Shown piece by piece: positions 16,523 to 25,942 of a stretch of DNA of 64,000 nucleotides. A program made the position numbers and the translations under genes. Source of the stretch: Pseudomonas sp. K2I15. Its GTDB lineage: Bacteria; Pseudomonadota; Gammaproteobacteria; Pseudomonadales; Pseudomonadaceae. The notes beneath the pieces were generated by a model that was not told the DNA's origin, searched no databases, and saw nothing but the letters and a program-made list of their open reading frames with translations. Location of the stretch: the NCBI RefSeq assembly GCF_002204795.1, contig NZ_NIXO01000014.1, positions 58,531 through 122,530 of the forward strand, written 5' to 3'. The first letter of the stretch is position 1, and the number at the start of each line of letters is the position of its first letter.

Positions 16523-19500
16523 TCAGGGTGACGGGGGCGCTACCAACGGCACCGGATCCAGCTGACGCCCCAGTGTGGTGATCAACAGTGTCAACGAGTC
16601 GGCGTTATCAATCTGGGTGTGGAACCGCCGCATCAGGTCGGTTTTGAAAATCCCTCGCGCGTCGCTCAGGTCCACGCCGCCTGTGGTATCGAGAATGTGC
16701 TCCACGATGTAGTCCTCTTCCGGGGCTGCCCCAAGATCCAGCCCTGTCGCGTCCGTGGATTTGAACAGTTGCCCGATGGGGGTGCGCACTGAGTAGGTAT
16801 TTTCCTGGATGTCTTGCAACCAGGCCTTCAGATCCCGTCCTTCCTGGGTCTGTACTTCAACCAGATCGGAAAAAGGCGATGCGGAATTGATATACGCCGC
16901 GTCGACGGTTTTGCGCACGATATGCGTCAGTTCATGAATCAGCGTGGTGGCGCGCGCATGGATTTCCTTGTCGAAATAACTGATCAGGCGGCCCTCGAAC
17001 GAGGCGGTGGGCGGATCAAAGAAGTTGTCGGTGAGGTAGATGCGCCGATACGGATCGTTATCCATGATAAACGCCCAATGAATGTGAGGGTCGGCAATGT
17101 GCGAGCCGGAGACGAAGCGCTTGGAGTTGAGTGAGTAGAGCGACGGCTCCAGCGCTTCATCGAGGAGGCTGGTGACGACTTCCATGAGTTTGCTGGAGAG
17201 CTCTGGGGGCAAGGTGCCCGGGCCCGTGATGGGGTCCGCCGGAATCCCAAAGAAGCGGTTGATGAAACGATGAACCCGCGTCACAGGTGCGTATTTGGCA
17301 TCCAGCAGCTTCAGGTTCTGCTGACAGTTGTGCAGGTAAAACGTGGCCAGGTCCAGCGCATCCACAATCGCCTCGGCCCGGCGTGGAGAGACGCGGCGAA
17401 TCTCGGCCATGCCGCGGGCCTCGACGTTCATCACCCGGCGCACTGCCACGTTGATCTCGCGACGGTCGAGCAGGGCGCTAAAACCAGGACCGTGGCGGCG
17501 CACCATGGGACGGTTTTCGACGGTCCATTTACGCTCGTTATCCAAGCGCATCTGCGGCCCCTTGGACCGGGCACTGAAAAGTCGCCAGTGCCCGCCGGCC
17601 GGTTCTGCGCGGTAAACCTTGCCCTCACAAGCAAGGTAATGGCGGTTGTCTTTCGACGTGTAGACCCCGGAACTGGCGGCGCTCAGTTGGTCCAGGCTGG
17701 TGTCGCCGGCTTCGTACGATTGCAGCCGGGTGCGTGCCTGCGCGGTGACGTCGATGTCTTGCCATGTGTTGGCCGTGGGTGTCGGCGCAGGACTTGCACT
17801 GGGTGAATCTTCCATCAACTCGCGCAATGAGGCCATTTGCGCTACACCGCCAATAAACGTCTCCAGTGCGTGGCGCCAGCGATGTTGCTGCAAGTCTTCG
17901 GCAGAGGTCTTGAACAGTGTGTAGCTCTGCCAGATCACCAGAGGGATCATCAGCCTGCCCGGCAGCAACCCCTGCGCTTGTTGCAGGCCACGGGTAAACA
18001 GGGCCTTGAGGGTGTCCCAGGCAGACCGGCCATTGGGATTGCCTTGCTGTTCGAGCAGGTGCGCGATCAACGCAATGTTGTCCAGGTACAACTGTTTGAG
18101 CGCCTGGCCGGTGATCGGGTTGGTCGTCAACGTGATCTCGGTGGTTTGCCCGATGGTGCTGGCCCAGAGGTTTTTATAGGTGGCTTGCGCGGTGGTTGGC
18201 AGACGGCCGAGCACCCAGTCCTGCAACAAGCCGGGCACGTTCAGCCTGCGCAAAAAATCCGCCTCATTTTCGAACTCCTGGAACAGGTGGTGTGGGCCGT
18301 AGGGTGCATACATCACCAGCGGGGACTTTTCGGCGGTGTTGATCAAATAGATGCCTAACGCCTTGAGGGTGCTGGCACCTGCCGTGGCGATCAACTCCAG
18401 CGGGCGGATGCTGGCCGTGGCGCCCTTGACGGCTGCGCGGGCAATCGCATCCGGCATGTCGAGCACCTGCTCGATCAAGCTCAAGCCGGTCGGCGACAGC
18501 TGCTCTTGTAGCTTCAGGGCGTGGGCGTGTTGCAACAATTGCCAGGGCAGTTGCTGGATAAACCGCTGCTCGCGTTCCAGGGCGCCCGGCTTGCCGGGCG
18601 TGAGCTTCTCGGCCACAGAGGCCTTTTGGTCCTGTGCGAGGTTCAGACGGGCGAGGATCTGGCGGACCACAGCAGGCGTCAGGCCAACGGCTGTGGACTC
18701 AACGTCGAAGCTCGCGGCCTGCTGTGTGACGTGATTCAGGGCGTAGTCCACCAGGTTCTGGCGCTGGCCGGCCAGCACCAGCTTGGGGAGGATGTAGACG
18801 TGCTCCGGGTGCACCTTATACTCCGTCAACAGTTCGTCGAGCTTGTCGTGAAGGTACTTCGTCAGTGGGGGGAAATCGTCGAGGTAATCCTTGTCGTCCT
18901 TGAGGCTATGGCGGTATTGCTCAAGGATTTCGACATGACGCCGCTGCTGGCGGACCGATGCCATCCCCAGCCAGGCGGGTAATGACTGTTGCGCCAGGAG
19001 CGTCTGGGCGATTTTCGCGGTGTGCTCAAGATCGTTGGCCGGCAAGGTTTTTTCCAGTTCTTCAAACCGTTCCAGCAAGGTGTCGCCGGGTAGCTTGAGC
19101 GTCAGGCAGTGGGCCCGTTGTGCGGTGTAATGATCAATCCAGGACTGCTGGCGATGTTGTGCAACCGCGCCATTGATCTGCATGAAATGGCCGAGCGGGC
19201 AGGGCAGGTGCGGTTTGAGGTAGCGCGGGTCGAGATTCTCCAGCAGGCGCATGCGCCGGTCCGGGTCGGCGAGGCGTCGTTCCAGCTCCAATTGCAGCTG
19301 GCTCACATTGGGGAAACTCTCCAGTCCTCGGGCTGGCGTCCATAACAGCGCCCGCCCTGAGTGCGACGGGTCCAGGCCGCCGCGTTCGGTGAGCATCAGG
19401 CAATGGGCCAACGGTACCCTCTGCGCCAGGCCTTGGGGTTCGACGGTCAACGCGTAGGCATCCGGGATGAAACCCTCCAGCGCCTGGCGCTTGCGCCGGT

Positions 19501-21625
19501 CGGGCCGTTGAAGATCCAGCACCGATTGCACGATGGCTTCGTCGCGGGCGTCCAGGCTGTTGTTAAGGCGCCTGAGCCTGGCTTCTCCCTGGATCGCGAT
19601 CGACATGGCATGGGCCATGGGTACCTTGAGGTTTTCCAGGTACTCGCGGGGCGTATTGGCGATGTCGTGGTTATGGAATTTGATCTGGGTGGCATCGAGA
19701 ATCGTGTTGGCGTGCGGTATGTCCAGGTTGCCGAGTTTTTCGACACGACTGCTGTCACGCGTTTGGTACAGGCCGTAGTCGGGGGTTTGAGGAATCGGGC
19801 CCACGCCTTGGGTCAGGCGCCCGGCGAAGTAACTGCTCAGGCTTTGGCTTTCCAGGGGCGGCGCCGTTTCTGTGTCCCTTGCAGTGCTGGCGTATCGATT
19901 GACGTAGATAGCCTGTGGGTCGAGGCCACGCAGGCCCCGGCGATTGAACTCGGCGGCCAGTGACTGGTTAATGATGTTCGCCAGGGTTGGCTGTGCACGA
20001 ATCTGCTCGACCAGCAGTTGCTGGATGCTCACCATCTGTTTTTGTAACAGGGCAGCGCGCTCTGCGGTCAGTGAAACCGGTCGGGTCGGGTCGGCCAATA
20101 CCGAATGGGGCGTCCAGCGCCCGGCGCTGTCCAGCCCCGGAAGTCGGCTATCGATCATGTAGCGCACGTCCAGCGCATGATCCACCAGGGCTGCGGGCTC
20201 GATGCCGGCGCGCGTGCGGCGGTACAGGTCGAGGGCGTAGCCAAGGTTGCGCTGTTGCTTGCTGATGATGTCGTCGACCACGTGCTCAAACAGGTTGCCG
20301 GTGATGGGTTTGCCCGAAAACTGCAGCGCCTTGAAACCCACAAACAGCGCCCGCTCCTCCAAGGACATCAGGTTGTAGAGGTCGTTTTCGTACCCGGGCG
20401 CCTTGACCATCGCCTTGAGCGCATCCATCAGGTCGTCCTGGCTTCCGAGCACCTGCAACCCCTTGTCCGGGTTGTAGAGAAAGGTCTGCGAGTTGCCGAT
20501 CATCAAGGTACTGGCTAATTCGACGACGTTGGCCGAGTGTTCCCAGATCAGCACCTTTTCAAAGCGCAGTGCATGGCCATCGTGCTCGGCCTGGCTGCTT
20601 TCGGACGGGTACAGGGCAGCCAATGCCAGGCTCTGTTCGGGGCTGATGATGGAACGTTGTCGCTTGAGCAGGATGTCCAGTCGCGCGTTGGCGGCCATGG
20701 CCTGGGCGAACCAGGCCCGACGCGAAACCCTTGGCAGCATCTCGCTGTTCCAGAACGTCTCCAGCGCACTTTGCAGGAACGGGATCAGGTGGCCGGCGGC
20801 CTGCACCATGGCGTTTTCCCAGTGCTGGGTGTCGCGGGACTGGCGTTGCGGATCCTTGGGGTCAGGTGGCCGCTTGGGATGGAGAAACTCCCGGGTTTGC
20901 CCGGCAGGCCAGGCTTGCTCGCGGTAGAACAACAGCACGGCGTCTGTGACTGGCAGCGAATCAAGCCAACGCGGTACAGGGTGCCCGGCGGGCTGCCTGG
21001 CGAAAAAACTGACGTGGGCTTCGCTGGGGTCGATGCCTGGGAACCGCCGTCGGCAGACGCTGCCGAGCAGTTGCGAAAGCAGGGTGTGCAGCGCCGGTAG
21101 CTGCTTCAGCTCATCCAGCAGCGCCTGGCGGTTTTTGGCCTGGTAGAAATTCAGGGTTTTTTCCTGCTCGCCAAATACGTCACCGAGCATGTTTGCAAGG
21201 GTCAACACCAGCGTGCTATCGAGTACCTGTGATGCCTGTTGCTTCAAGGGCAGGAAGTGCAGCAATTGTGTGGCTTGGCCCTGGCTTTTCAGGCGCTCGG
21301 CCAGGGTTGTCAGTACCTGGGCCGGGTTATCGAACTTTTCCAGGCCGCCATACGGGGTGTAGAGGAAAGTGTGGGGGTATGCGCTGGTTGAACTCATCAC
21401 AAAGCTGCCAGCCAGCTCGACGGCGTCCGCGGCTTCTTTATTCAGCAAGATACGCTGTGCAATCATCGGCGGCGACTGTTGCCGGCGCCCTGCGTCATTG
21501 GCAAAGAACACTTTGCCGAGAAACTCGATGTCCTTGCTGTCGATGTTCAGTCGACGCTCACGGTCCAGCGCCCTCCAGCCCACACGCATGGCTTCGGGAA
21601 AAAAATAGGGTTTCTGGCTCATCAT
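16523..21625 (-). CDS. Giant toxin-like protein with HELTH zinc-protease motif
   Basis: 1700 residues from the first of two adjacent ATGs (21625; AAGGA five bases upstream). There is no signal peptide and no clear membrane helix. A recurring segment ending in (L/M)Y(T/N/A)PxxGLxxF appears at about residues 87-98, 381-393, 758-771 and, more weakly, 1104-1116, each followed by a leucine-rich helix. This resembles the dermonecrotic-toxin-related domain (DUF6543) of large Pseudomonas proteins. Near the C-terminus, HELTH at 1564-1568 sits in ATTLIHELTHIVRKTVDAAY, a zinc-metallopeptidase site; a third ligand is not certain. The usual leucine-rich repeat and E3-ligase C-terminus is absent. A secreted or injected effector is inferred. 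It is monocistronic, with no linked secretion or immunity gene. Confidence 0.78.
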   Translation of the reverse strand: MMSQKPYFFPEAMRVGWRALDRERRLNIDSKDIEFLGKVFFANDAGRRQQSPPMIAQRILLNKEAADAVELAGSFVMSSTSAYPHTFLYTPYGGLEKFDNPAQVLTTLAERLKSQGQATQLLHFLPLKQQASQVLDSTLVLTLANMLGDVFGEQEKTLNFYQAKNRQALLDELKQLPALHTLLSQLLGSVCRRRFPGIDPSEAHVSFFARQPAGHPVPRWLDSLPVTDAVLLFYREQAWPAGQTREFLHPKRPPDPKDPQRQSRDTQHWENAMVQAAGHLIPFLQSALETFWNSEMLPRVSRRAWFAQAMAANARLDILLKRQRSIISPEQSLALAALYPSESSQAEHDGHALRFEKVLIWEHSANVVELASTLMIGNSQTFLYNPDKGLQVLGSQDDLMDALKAMVKAPGYENDLYNLMSLEERALFVGFKALQFSGKPITGNLFEHVVDDIISKQQRNLGYALDLYRRTRAGIEPAALVDHALDVRYMIDSRLPGLDSAGRWTPHSVLADPTRPVSLTAERAALLQKQMVSIQQLLVEQIRAQPTLANIINQSLAAEFNRRGLRGLDPQAIYVNRYASTARDTETAPPLESQSLSSYFAGRLTQGVGPIPQTPDYGLYQTRDSSRVEKLGNLDIPHANTILDATQIKFHNHDIANTPREYLENLKVPMAHAMSIAIQGEARLRRLNNSLDARDEAIVQSVLDLQRPDRRKRQALEGFIPDAYALTVEPQGLAQRVPLAHCLMLTERGGLDPSHSGRALLWTPARGLESFPNVSQLQLELERRLADPDRRMRLLENLDPRYLKPHLPCPLGHFMQINGAVAQHRQQSWIDHYTAQRAHCLTLKLPGDTLLERFEELEKTLPANDLEHTAKIAQTLLAQQSLPAWLGMASVRQQRRHVEILEQYRHSLKDDKDYLDDFPPLTKYLHDKLDELLTEYKVHPEHVYILPKLVLAGQRQNLVDYALNHVTQQAASFDVESTAVGLTPAVVRQILARLNLAQDQKASVAEKLTPGKPGALEREQRFIQQLPWQLLQHAHALKLQEQLSPTGLSLIEQVLDMPDAIARAAVKGATASIRPLELIATAGASTLKALGIYLINTAEKSPLVMYAPYGPHHLFQEFENEADFLRRLNVPGLLQDWVLGRLPTTAQATYKNLWASTIGQTTEITLTTNPITGQALKQLYLDNIALIAHLLEQQGNPNGRSAWDTLKALFTRGLQQAQGLLPGRLMIPLVIWQSYTLFKTSAEDLQQHRWRHALETFIGGVAQMASLRELMEDSPSASPAPTPTANTWQDIDVTAQARTRLQSYEAGDTSLDQLSAASSGVYTSKDNRHYLACEGKVYRAEPAGGHWRLFSARSKGPQMRLDNERKWTVENRPMVRRHGPGFSALLDRREINVAVRRVMNVEARGMAEIRRVSPRRAEAIVDALDLATFYLHNCQQNLKLLDAKYAPVTRVHRFINRFFGIPADPITGPGTLPPELSSKLMEVVTSLLDEALEPSLYSLNSKRFVSGSHIADPHIHWAFIMDNDPYRRIYLTDNFFDPPTASFEGRLISYFDKEIHARATTLIHELTHIVRKTVDAAYINSASPFSDLVEVQTQEGRDLKAWLQDIQENTYSVRTPIGQLFKSTDATGLDLGAAPEEDYIVEHILDTTGGVDLSDARGIFKTDLMRRFHTQIDNADSLTLLITTLGRQLDPVPLVAPPSP

Positions 21626-21792
21626 CCTGGTCCTTGGGGAAGTACGGGCTGACCCTACCCGCAGGCTGGCGCCCCAATGCGCTAGATATGTCTGCTGCTC
21701 CCTGTCGACAGCCACGGTGCAAACCCTGTCTAATCGGCAGACCGATTCGTCGTACGCTGTTGCCCTTTCCAATAATTAAACGGGAGCTTCAG

Positions 21793-22830
21793 ATGTCTGC
21801 ATCGCCTTTGGATGTCGAGTCTTCATCAGAGCGACTCAGTTATGCGCAATTGACCGATTTGCTGCGCCAGGTATTCATGCGCCACGGCACGTCGGCCGAA
21901 GTCGCCCAGGTGCTGGCCGAGAACTGCGCCAGCGCCGAGCGCGACGGCGCCCACAGTCACGGTGTGTTTCGCATTCCCGGTTACGTCTCCACGCTGGCCA
22001 GTGGCTGGGTCGACGGCAAGGCCGTGCCGGTGGTCGAGGATGTCGCCAGTGGCTTCATTCGCGTCGATGCCGCCAATGGTTTCGCCCAGCCCGCACTGCA
22101 AGCCGCCCGCCGGTTGTTGGTAGAGAAGGCCCGAAGCGCCGGGATCGCCTTGCTGGCGATTCATAATTCCCACCATTTCGCAGCCCTTTGGCCGGACGTC
22201 GAGCCCTTCGCCGAAGAAGGCCTGGTGGCCTTGAGCGTGGTCAACAGCATGACCTGCGTAGTGCCCCACGGCGCCGACCGCCCGCTGTTCGGCACCAACC
22301 CCATTGCCTTTGCTGCGCCCCGCGCCGATGGCCTGCCGATCGTATTCGACCTGGCCACCAGCGCCATCGCCCACGGTGACGTGCAGATTGCCGCGCGCAA
22401 GGGCGAACGGCTGCCGCCCGGCATGGGCGTCGACAGCCTCGGCCAGCCAACCCAGGACCCCAAGGCGATCCTCGAAGGCGGCGCGCTGCTGCCGTTTGGC
22501 GGGCACAAGGGCTCAGCCCTGTCGATGATGGTCGAACTGCTGGCCGCGGCCCTCACCGGTGGCAATTTCTCGTTCGAGTTCAACTGGTCCGATCACCCTG
22601 GCGCCCGCACGCCATGGACTGGCCAATTGCTGATCGTGATCGACCCGAGCAAGACCGCCGGGCAGAGCTTCGCCGAGCGCAGCCAGGAGCTGGTGCGGCA
22701 GATGCATGCGGCAGGGCTGCGGCGTTTGCCGGGGGATCGACGCCATCGCACAAGGGCGAAGGCACTGGCAGGCGGGATTGAGCTTGATTCGCAGGAGCTG
22801 AGCCGATTGCGGGTGCTGGCCCAGGCGTGA
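21793..22830 (+). CDS. dpkA: Delta-1-piperideine/pyrroline-2-carboxylate reductase
   Basis: NADPH-dependent reductase of the malate/L-sulfolactate dehydrogenase superfamily. It converts cyclic imines from D-lysine or D-proline to L-pipecolate or L-proline. 345 residues from the ATG at 21793, with GGGAG upstream. Family features are SAERDGAHSHGVFRIPGY near residue 55, IHNSHHFAALWPDVE, TNPIAFAAPRADG and PFGGHKGSALSMMVELLA. The open frame continues far upstream, but that part overlaps the divergent toxin gene and has no good start. A terminator follows eight bases after the stop. DpkA rather than another Ldh_2 member is inferred from the overall similarity I recall. Confidence 0.85.
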   Translation: MSASPLDVESSSERLSYAQLTDLLRQVFMRHGTSAEVAQVLAENCASAERDGAHSHGVFRIPGYVSTLASGWVDGKAVPVVEDVASGFIRVDAANGFAQPALQAARRLLVEKARSAGIALLAIHNSHHFAALWPDVEPFAEEGLVALSVVNSMTCVVPHGADRPLFGTNPIAFAAPRADGLPIVFDLATSAIAHGDVQIAARKGERLPPGMGVDSLGQPTQDPKAILEGGALLPFGGHKGSALSMMVELLAAALTGGNFSFEFNWSDHPGARTPWTGQLLIVIDPSKTAGQSFAERSQELVRQMHAAGLRRLPGDRRHRTRAKALAGGIELDSQELSRLRVLAQA

Positions 22831-22837
22831 AGCGCGC

Positions 22838-22865
22838 TGCGCCCGGGGAGGGCGCAGGCGTTTTT
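22838..22865 (+). terminator. Rho-independent terminator after dpkA
   Basis: TGCGCCC (22838-22844) and GGGCGCA (22850-22856) form the stem, followed by GGCG and TTTTT (22861-22865). It lies between convergent dpkA and the DUF883 gene. Confidence 0.75.
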
Positions 22866-22869
22866 CAGG

Positions 22870-23190
22870 TCAGTTGCGGCGACCCAGCAACAGGCCGACC
22901 ACCAGGCCAAACCCGGCGGAAATCGCCACGGTCTGCCATGGATGGCCACCGATGTAGGTTTCGGTGGCATCCACCACCGGCTTGCTGCGCTCACGCACGT
23001 TGGACACCGAGTCCAATGCCTGCTTCAGCTTGATGGCGACCTGTTCACGCAGGGTTTCACCTTCTTCTCCCACCAGTGAAGCGCTGCTTTTGAGCAGCTT
23101 GTCCGATTCTTCGATCAGCGCGGTCAGCTCACTGAAGGCTTGATCCTTGATTTGGTCTTCGACGGCTTGGGCGGCAGATTTTCGGGCCAT
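22870..23190 (-). CDS. DUF883 (ElaB/YqjD-like) membrane-anchored protein
   Basis: 106 residues. A charged helical N-terminus (AFSELTALIEESDKLLKSSA, then LREQVAIKLKQALDSV) is followed by TYIGGHPWQTVAISAGFGLV and a C-terminal membrane helix ending GLLLGRRN. This is the ElaB/YqjD pattern, proteins that sit in the inner membrane by a C-tail and bind ribosomes in stationary phase in E. coli. Convergent with dpkA. Confidence 0.92.
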   Translation of the reverse strand: MARKSAAQAVEDQIKDQAFSELTALIEESDKLLKSSASLVGEEGETLREQVAIKLKQALDSVSNVRERSKPVVDATETYIGGHPWQTVAISAGFGLVVGLLLGRRN

Positions 23191-23366
23191 TGGGTTAACT
23201 CCTTGCTAGTGAATGTGGCAATGAATGCGCTCGATGAAGAATGGAGTGTTTGAAGCTGGCAAAAGTTGCAGGTTTTTTTCCTGCTGTCAGCTTAGGTGAA
23301 ATCCAGGCCAAGAAATTTCGACCTACAGTGTAAGATGTCACCTATTTGTGCAGCAGGTAATTCAAC

Positions 23367-23618
23367 ATGAGCTTCAATCTGGCCAACAAGCCCCTTGCCG
23401 AGCGCGCCGCGCTGGAAGATGAAAAGTCCCGTCTCTACGACCTGTGGCAAAGCAACCTGGGCAAGGCCAAGGGCGAGGCTGCCCGCCTGTTTGGCGAGCG
23501 CGCCAAGCGCAAGGGCAAATGGTCCGAATGGGTACGTGCAGAGCTGGACGGCATGTCGCCGCCGGAGTTCTCGAACATGGTGCGCAGTGAAGTCAATCGC
23601 CTGATGGCGGCGAAATAA
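23367..23618 (+). CDS. Conserved-looking small protein, 83 aa
   Basis: Starts MSFNLANKPLAERAALEDEK and ends VNRLMAAK. It is highly charged and predicted mostly helical, with no signal peptide or membrane segment. It has clear codon bias and its own upstream gap of 176 bases against the divergent DUF883 gene. No family recognised; a small basic cytoplasmic protein. Confidence 0.78.
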   Translation: MSFNLANKPLAERAALEDEKSRLYDLWQSNLGKAKGEAARLFGERAKRKGKWSEWVRAELDGMSPPEFSNMVRSEVNRLMAAK

Positions 23619-23688
23619 AACAGGCTTCGATCGCCTTATGCACCCAGCGCTGCAACGGATCGAGTTGTGTCCTCCCTCTGCCCGAAGA

Positions 23689-24822
23689 TTACTCCGCCGA
23701 CGTTTGCAGTACCTCAATCCATAACGCGCCTTTGCCCGAAGCCGCTTCACCGGCACGTTTCAAGGCGCCGTTGCTGCTGACGGCATAAGTGCCGACTTTT
23801 TCGCTTTTCTCGCCTGTCACGAGCAACCAGCGCCCATTGGGTGAAAAAGCGATATTGCGTGGCTGCTGCTCTTGCACCGGGTAGTTCTCGAGAAAATTCA
23901 AAGCGCCTGTTGAAGGGTTAACCGCGAATGCCGAAACCGAGCTGCTGGTGCGCTCGCTCATCAACAGTAGCTTGCCATCGGGCGAGATCCGCAGGTCCGC
24001 CGCCCATATACGGGGGGTGGGGTCGTCCTTCAAGTCGTTGTTACGTGCGTCGCGCACTTCGCCGTGAGCCAGTTTCAAACGCTCGGGAATACCATTGGCA
24101 ACGGCAATCTGAGTCAACGCGCCGGTGCTTTCATTGATTGAAAACGCGGTGACCGTGCCGCTCATTTCACCGACCACGTACAGGTATTTTCCGTTCAGGG
24201 AAAAGGCCAGGTGCCGAGGCCCTGTATGTTCCGGGACACTGACGTAGCCGAGGCCTATGGGGGTGAGCGCGCCGGTTTTGGCATCAAGGCGATATTGCAG
24301 CACCCGGTCTGCGCCAAGATTGCCTACATAGGCAAAACGGTTGCTCGGATCGGTACGAACCGAATGTGCATGCGGACCTGTCTTGTAGCTAAGGATGCTG
24401 GCAGAAGGCTGATAGGCCTTGTCGATGGCCTGAACACTCACGGTGTCGGCACCGTAGGATGCACCGAGCAGATAGTGGCCTTTTCTATCGGTAGATAGGT
24501 AAGCCATGCTTTCTGCCAGCGGTGCTTTGGACTGCGCAGTCAGATGTCCGCTCTTGGGATCTATGCTGTAGCCCAGCACCTGGAAGGGCTTGACCCGCAA
24601 GGCGGCAAACAACACTTTGCCGTCAGGCGAGATGGCCATCGGGTTGACCTGATCACCGGCGTTGACCTGTTCAACAAGGCGCAGTTCGCCGTTGTTCTGG
24701 TCAAGGCGATACTGGGAAATCAGGCCGTCTCCCGGGCTCGAGATATAGGCAAAAGTGGCAGCATTGGCTTGCAGGCTGAGGCCGTAGGCAACGGCAGCGG
24801 CCATGAGGAGGGTTTTTCTCAC
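23689..24822 (-). CDS. Secreted lactonase-family beta-propeller protein
   Basis: 377 residues from a GTG at 24822 (AAGG eight bases upstream); the overlapping ATG is out of frame. A signal peptide ends at ANA (residue 22). Seven repeats of the 6-phosphogluconolactonase/YbhE type follow, each with the phrase SPDGK, SLNGKYLYV or SPNGRWLLV. Conserved GPHAHSVRTDPSNRFAYVGN and HTGPRHLAFSLNGKYLYVVG support lactone hydrolysis. The signal peptide places it in the periplasm, so it should act on an extracellular or periplasmic sugar lactone rather than on 6-phosphogluconolactone. It is last in the minus-strand catabolic cluster, 131 bases after the preceding gene. Confidence 0.87.
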   Translation of the reverse strand: MRKTLLMAAAVAYGLSLQANAATFAYISSPGDGLISQYRLDQNNGELRLVEQVNAGDQVNPMAISPDGKVLFAALRVKPFQVLGYSIDPKSGHLTAQSKAPLAESMAYLSTDRKGHYLLGASYGADTVSVQAIDKAYQPSASILSYKTGPHAHSVRTDPSNRFAYVGNLGADRVLQYRLDAKTGALTPIGLGYVSVPEHTGPRHLAFSLNGKYLYVVGEMSGTVTAFSINESTGALTQIAVANGIPERLKLAHGEVRDARNNDLKDDPTPRIWAADLRISPDGKLLLMSERTSSSVSAFAVNPSTGALNFLENYPVQEQQPRNIAFSPNGRWLLVTGEKSEKVGTYAVSSNGALKRAGEAASGKGALWIEVLQTSAE

Positions 24823-24953
24823 AGGTCATACCTTATTTTTATAGTAGTGGTCAGTCATCCTATGACTTCTCTTGGGCGACATCAATCGCTGTTTTTCTGA
24901 GGTTGGAAAGAGACGTCGTGGCTCAGGCGCAATGTCTCCCCGGTTGCCAACGT

Positions 24954-25910
24954 TCAATCAGTCACAGACCCCTGCGGTATTCTCCCGGCGAAACTGTCCA
25001 CCAGACTCGCCACCACCATCTCTCCCATTCGCGTGCGTGTCTGTACCGTCGCACTCGCGCGATGGGGCTGCAACACCACGTTCTCGTTACCAAACAGTGC
25101 CTCGGGTACGTTCGGTTCATCCACAAACACATCCAGCGCCGCCCCCGCGATCCCACCGGAAGCAAGCGCTGCCATCAGGTCGACCTCGTTGACCAGCTTG
25201 CCGCGCGCCACGTTGATCAGATACCCGTTCTTGCCCAGTGCTTGCAGAACCCCGGCATCGATGATGGCCTCAGCCTTGTCAGCGGCGGCGGCGAGAATCA
25301 GTGCGTCACTGTTGCTGGCCAGTTGCTTCAGATCGGCGATAAAAGTGTGGTTCACATCGCTCATCGGCTGCAGGTCGGTGTAACTGATCGGGCAGCCGAA
25401 CGCTTCGGCCCGGGTCGCCACTGCACGGCCTACCCGGCCCATGCCGACGATCCCGATGCGCATGCCCGACACCTGACGTGCCAGCGGCAAAGGGGCCAAC
25501 GGTGTCGGGCTTTGGGGCCATTGGCCAGAACGTACGTAACGATCACTGGTGCACAGGCCCCGGCACACGGTGATCAACAAACCGATGGCCAGGTCGGCGA
25601 CATCCTCGGTCAGTGCGCCAATGGTCGCGGTCACGCGTATCCCGCGATCCCTGGCGTAAGCCAGGTCTACCGCGTCGGTGCCGACGCCATTGACCGCCAC
25701 CACTTCCAGTTTGGGTAATTGCGCCATCAGCGCCTGGCTGATGCCGGTATGACCACCGGTGATCACGCCGCGAATGTTCGCGCCGTGTTCCTGCAAGTAA
25801 GCCTGCTTGTCGGCCTGTTGGAAGTAACGTCTGATGGTAAATAGCTCATCGAGCCGCGCGTTGATTTCAGGGATCAGAATCGGGCTGAGCTGCAAGACTT
25901 CTGGCTTCAT
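24954..25910 (-). CDS. D-isomer-specific 2-hydroxyacid dehydrogenase
   Basis: 318 residues. The NAD(P)-binding motif is GIVGMGRVGRAVATRAEAFG. The catalytic triad is Arg in NVARGKLVNE, Glu in FVDEPNVP and His in LQPHRASAT. It resembles hydroxypyruvate/glyoxylate reductases of the GhrB group. Within the cluster it probably interconverts a 2-keto acid and a D-2-hydroxyacid produced by the neighbouring hydrolase and dehydrogenase. It starts 32 bases after the SDR stop, with a GAGG ribosome site. Confidence 0.92.
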   Translation of the reverse strand: MKPEVLQLSPILIPEINARLDELFTIRRYFQQADKQAYLQEHGANIRGVITGGHTGISQALMAQLPKLEVVAVNGVGTDAVDLAYARDRGIRVTATIGALTEDVADLAIGLLITVCRGLCTSDRYVRSGQWPQSPTPLAPLPLARQVSGMRIGIVGMGRVGRAVATRAEAFGCPISYTDLQPMSDVNHTFIADLKQLASNSDALILAAAADKAEAIIDAGVLQALGKNGYLINVARGKLVNEVDLMAALASGGIAGAALDVFVDEPNVPEALFGNENVVLQPHRASATVQTRTRMGEMVVASLVDSFAGRIPQGSVTD

Positions 25911-25942
25911 GTAAACCTCGCGTAATGGAATAAAAGGCCGGT

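Noticed and set aside
21193..21792. N-terminal extension of the dpkA frame by about 200 codons
   Set aside because: It overlaps the 5' part of the divergent toxin gene; similarity to the reductase family begins only after the ATG at 21793, which has a good ribosome site.
24823..24953. Possible small gene or terminator between lactonase and hydroxyacid dehydrogenase
   Set aside because: No frame with a start and ribosome site and no stable hairpin with a U tract could be supported.
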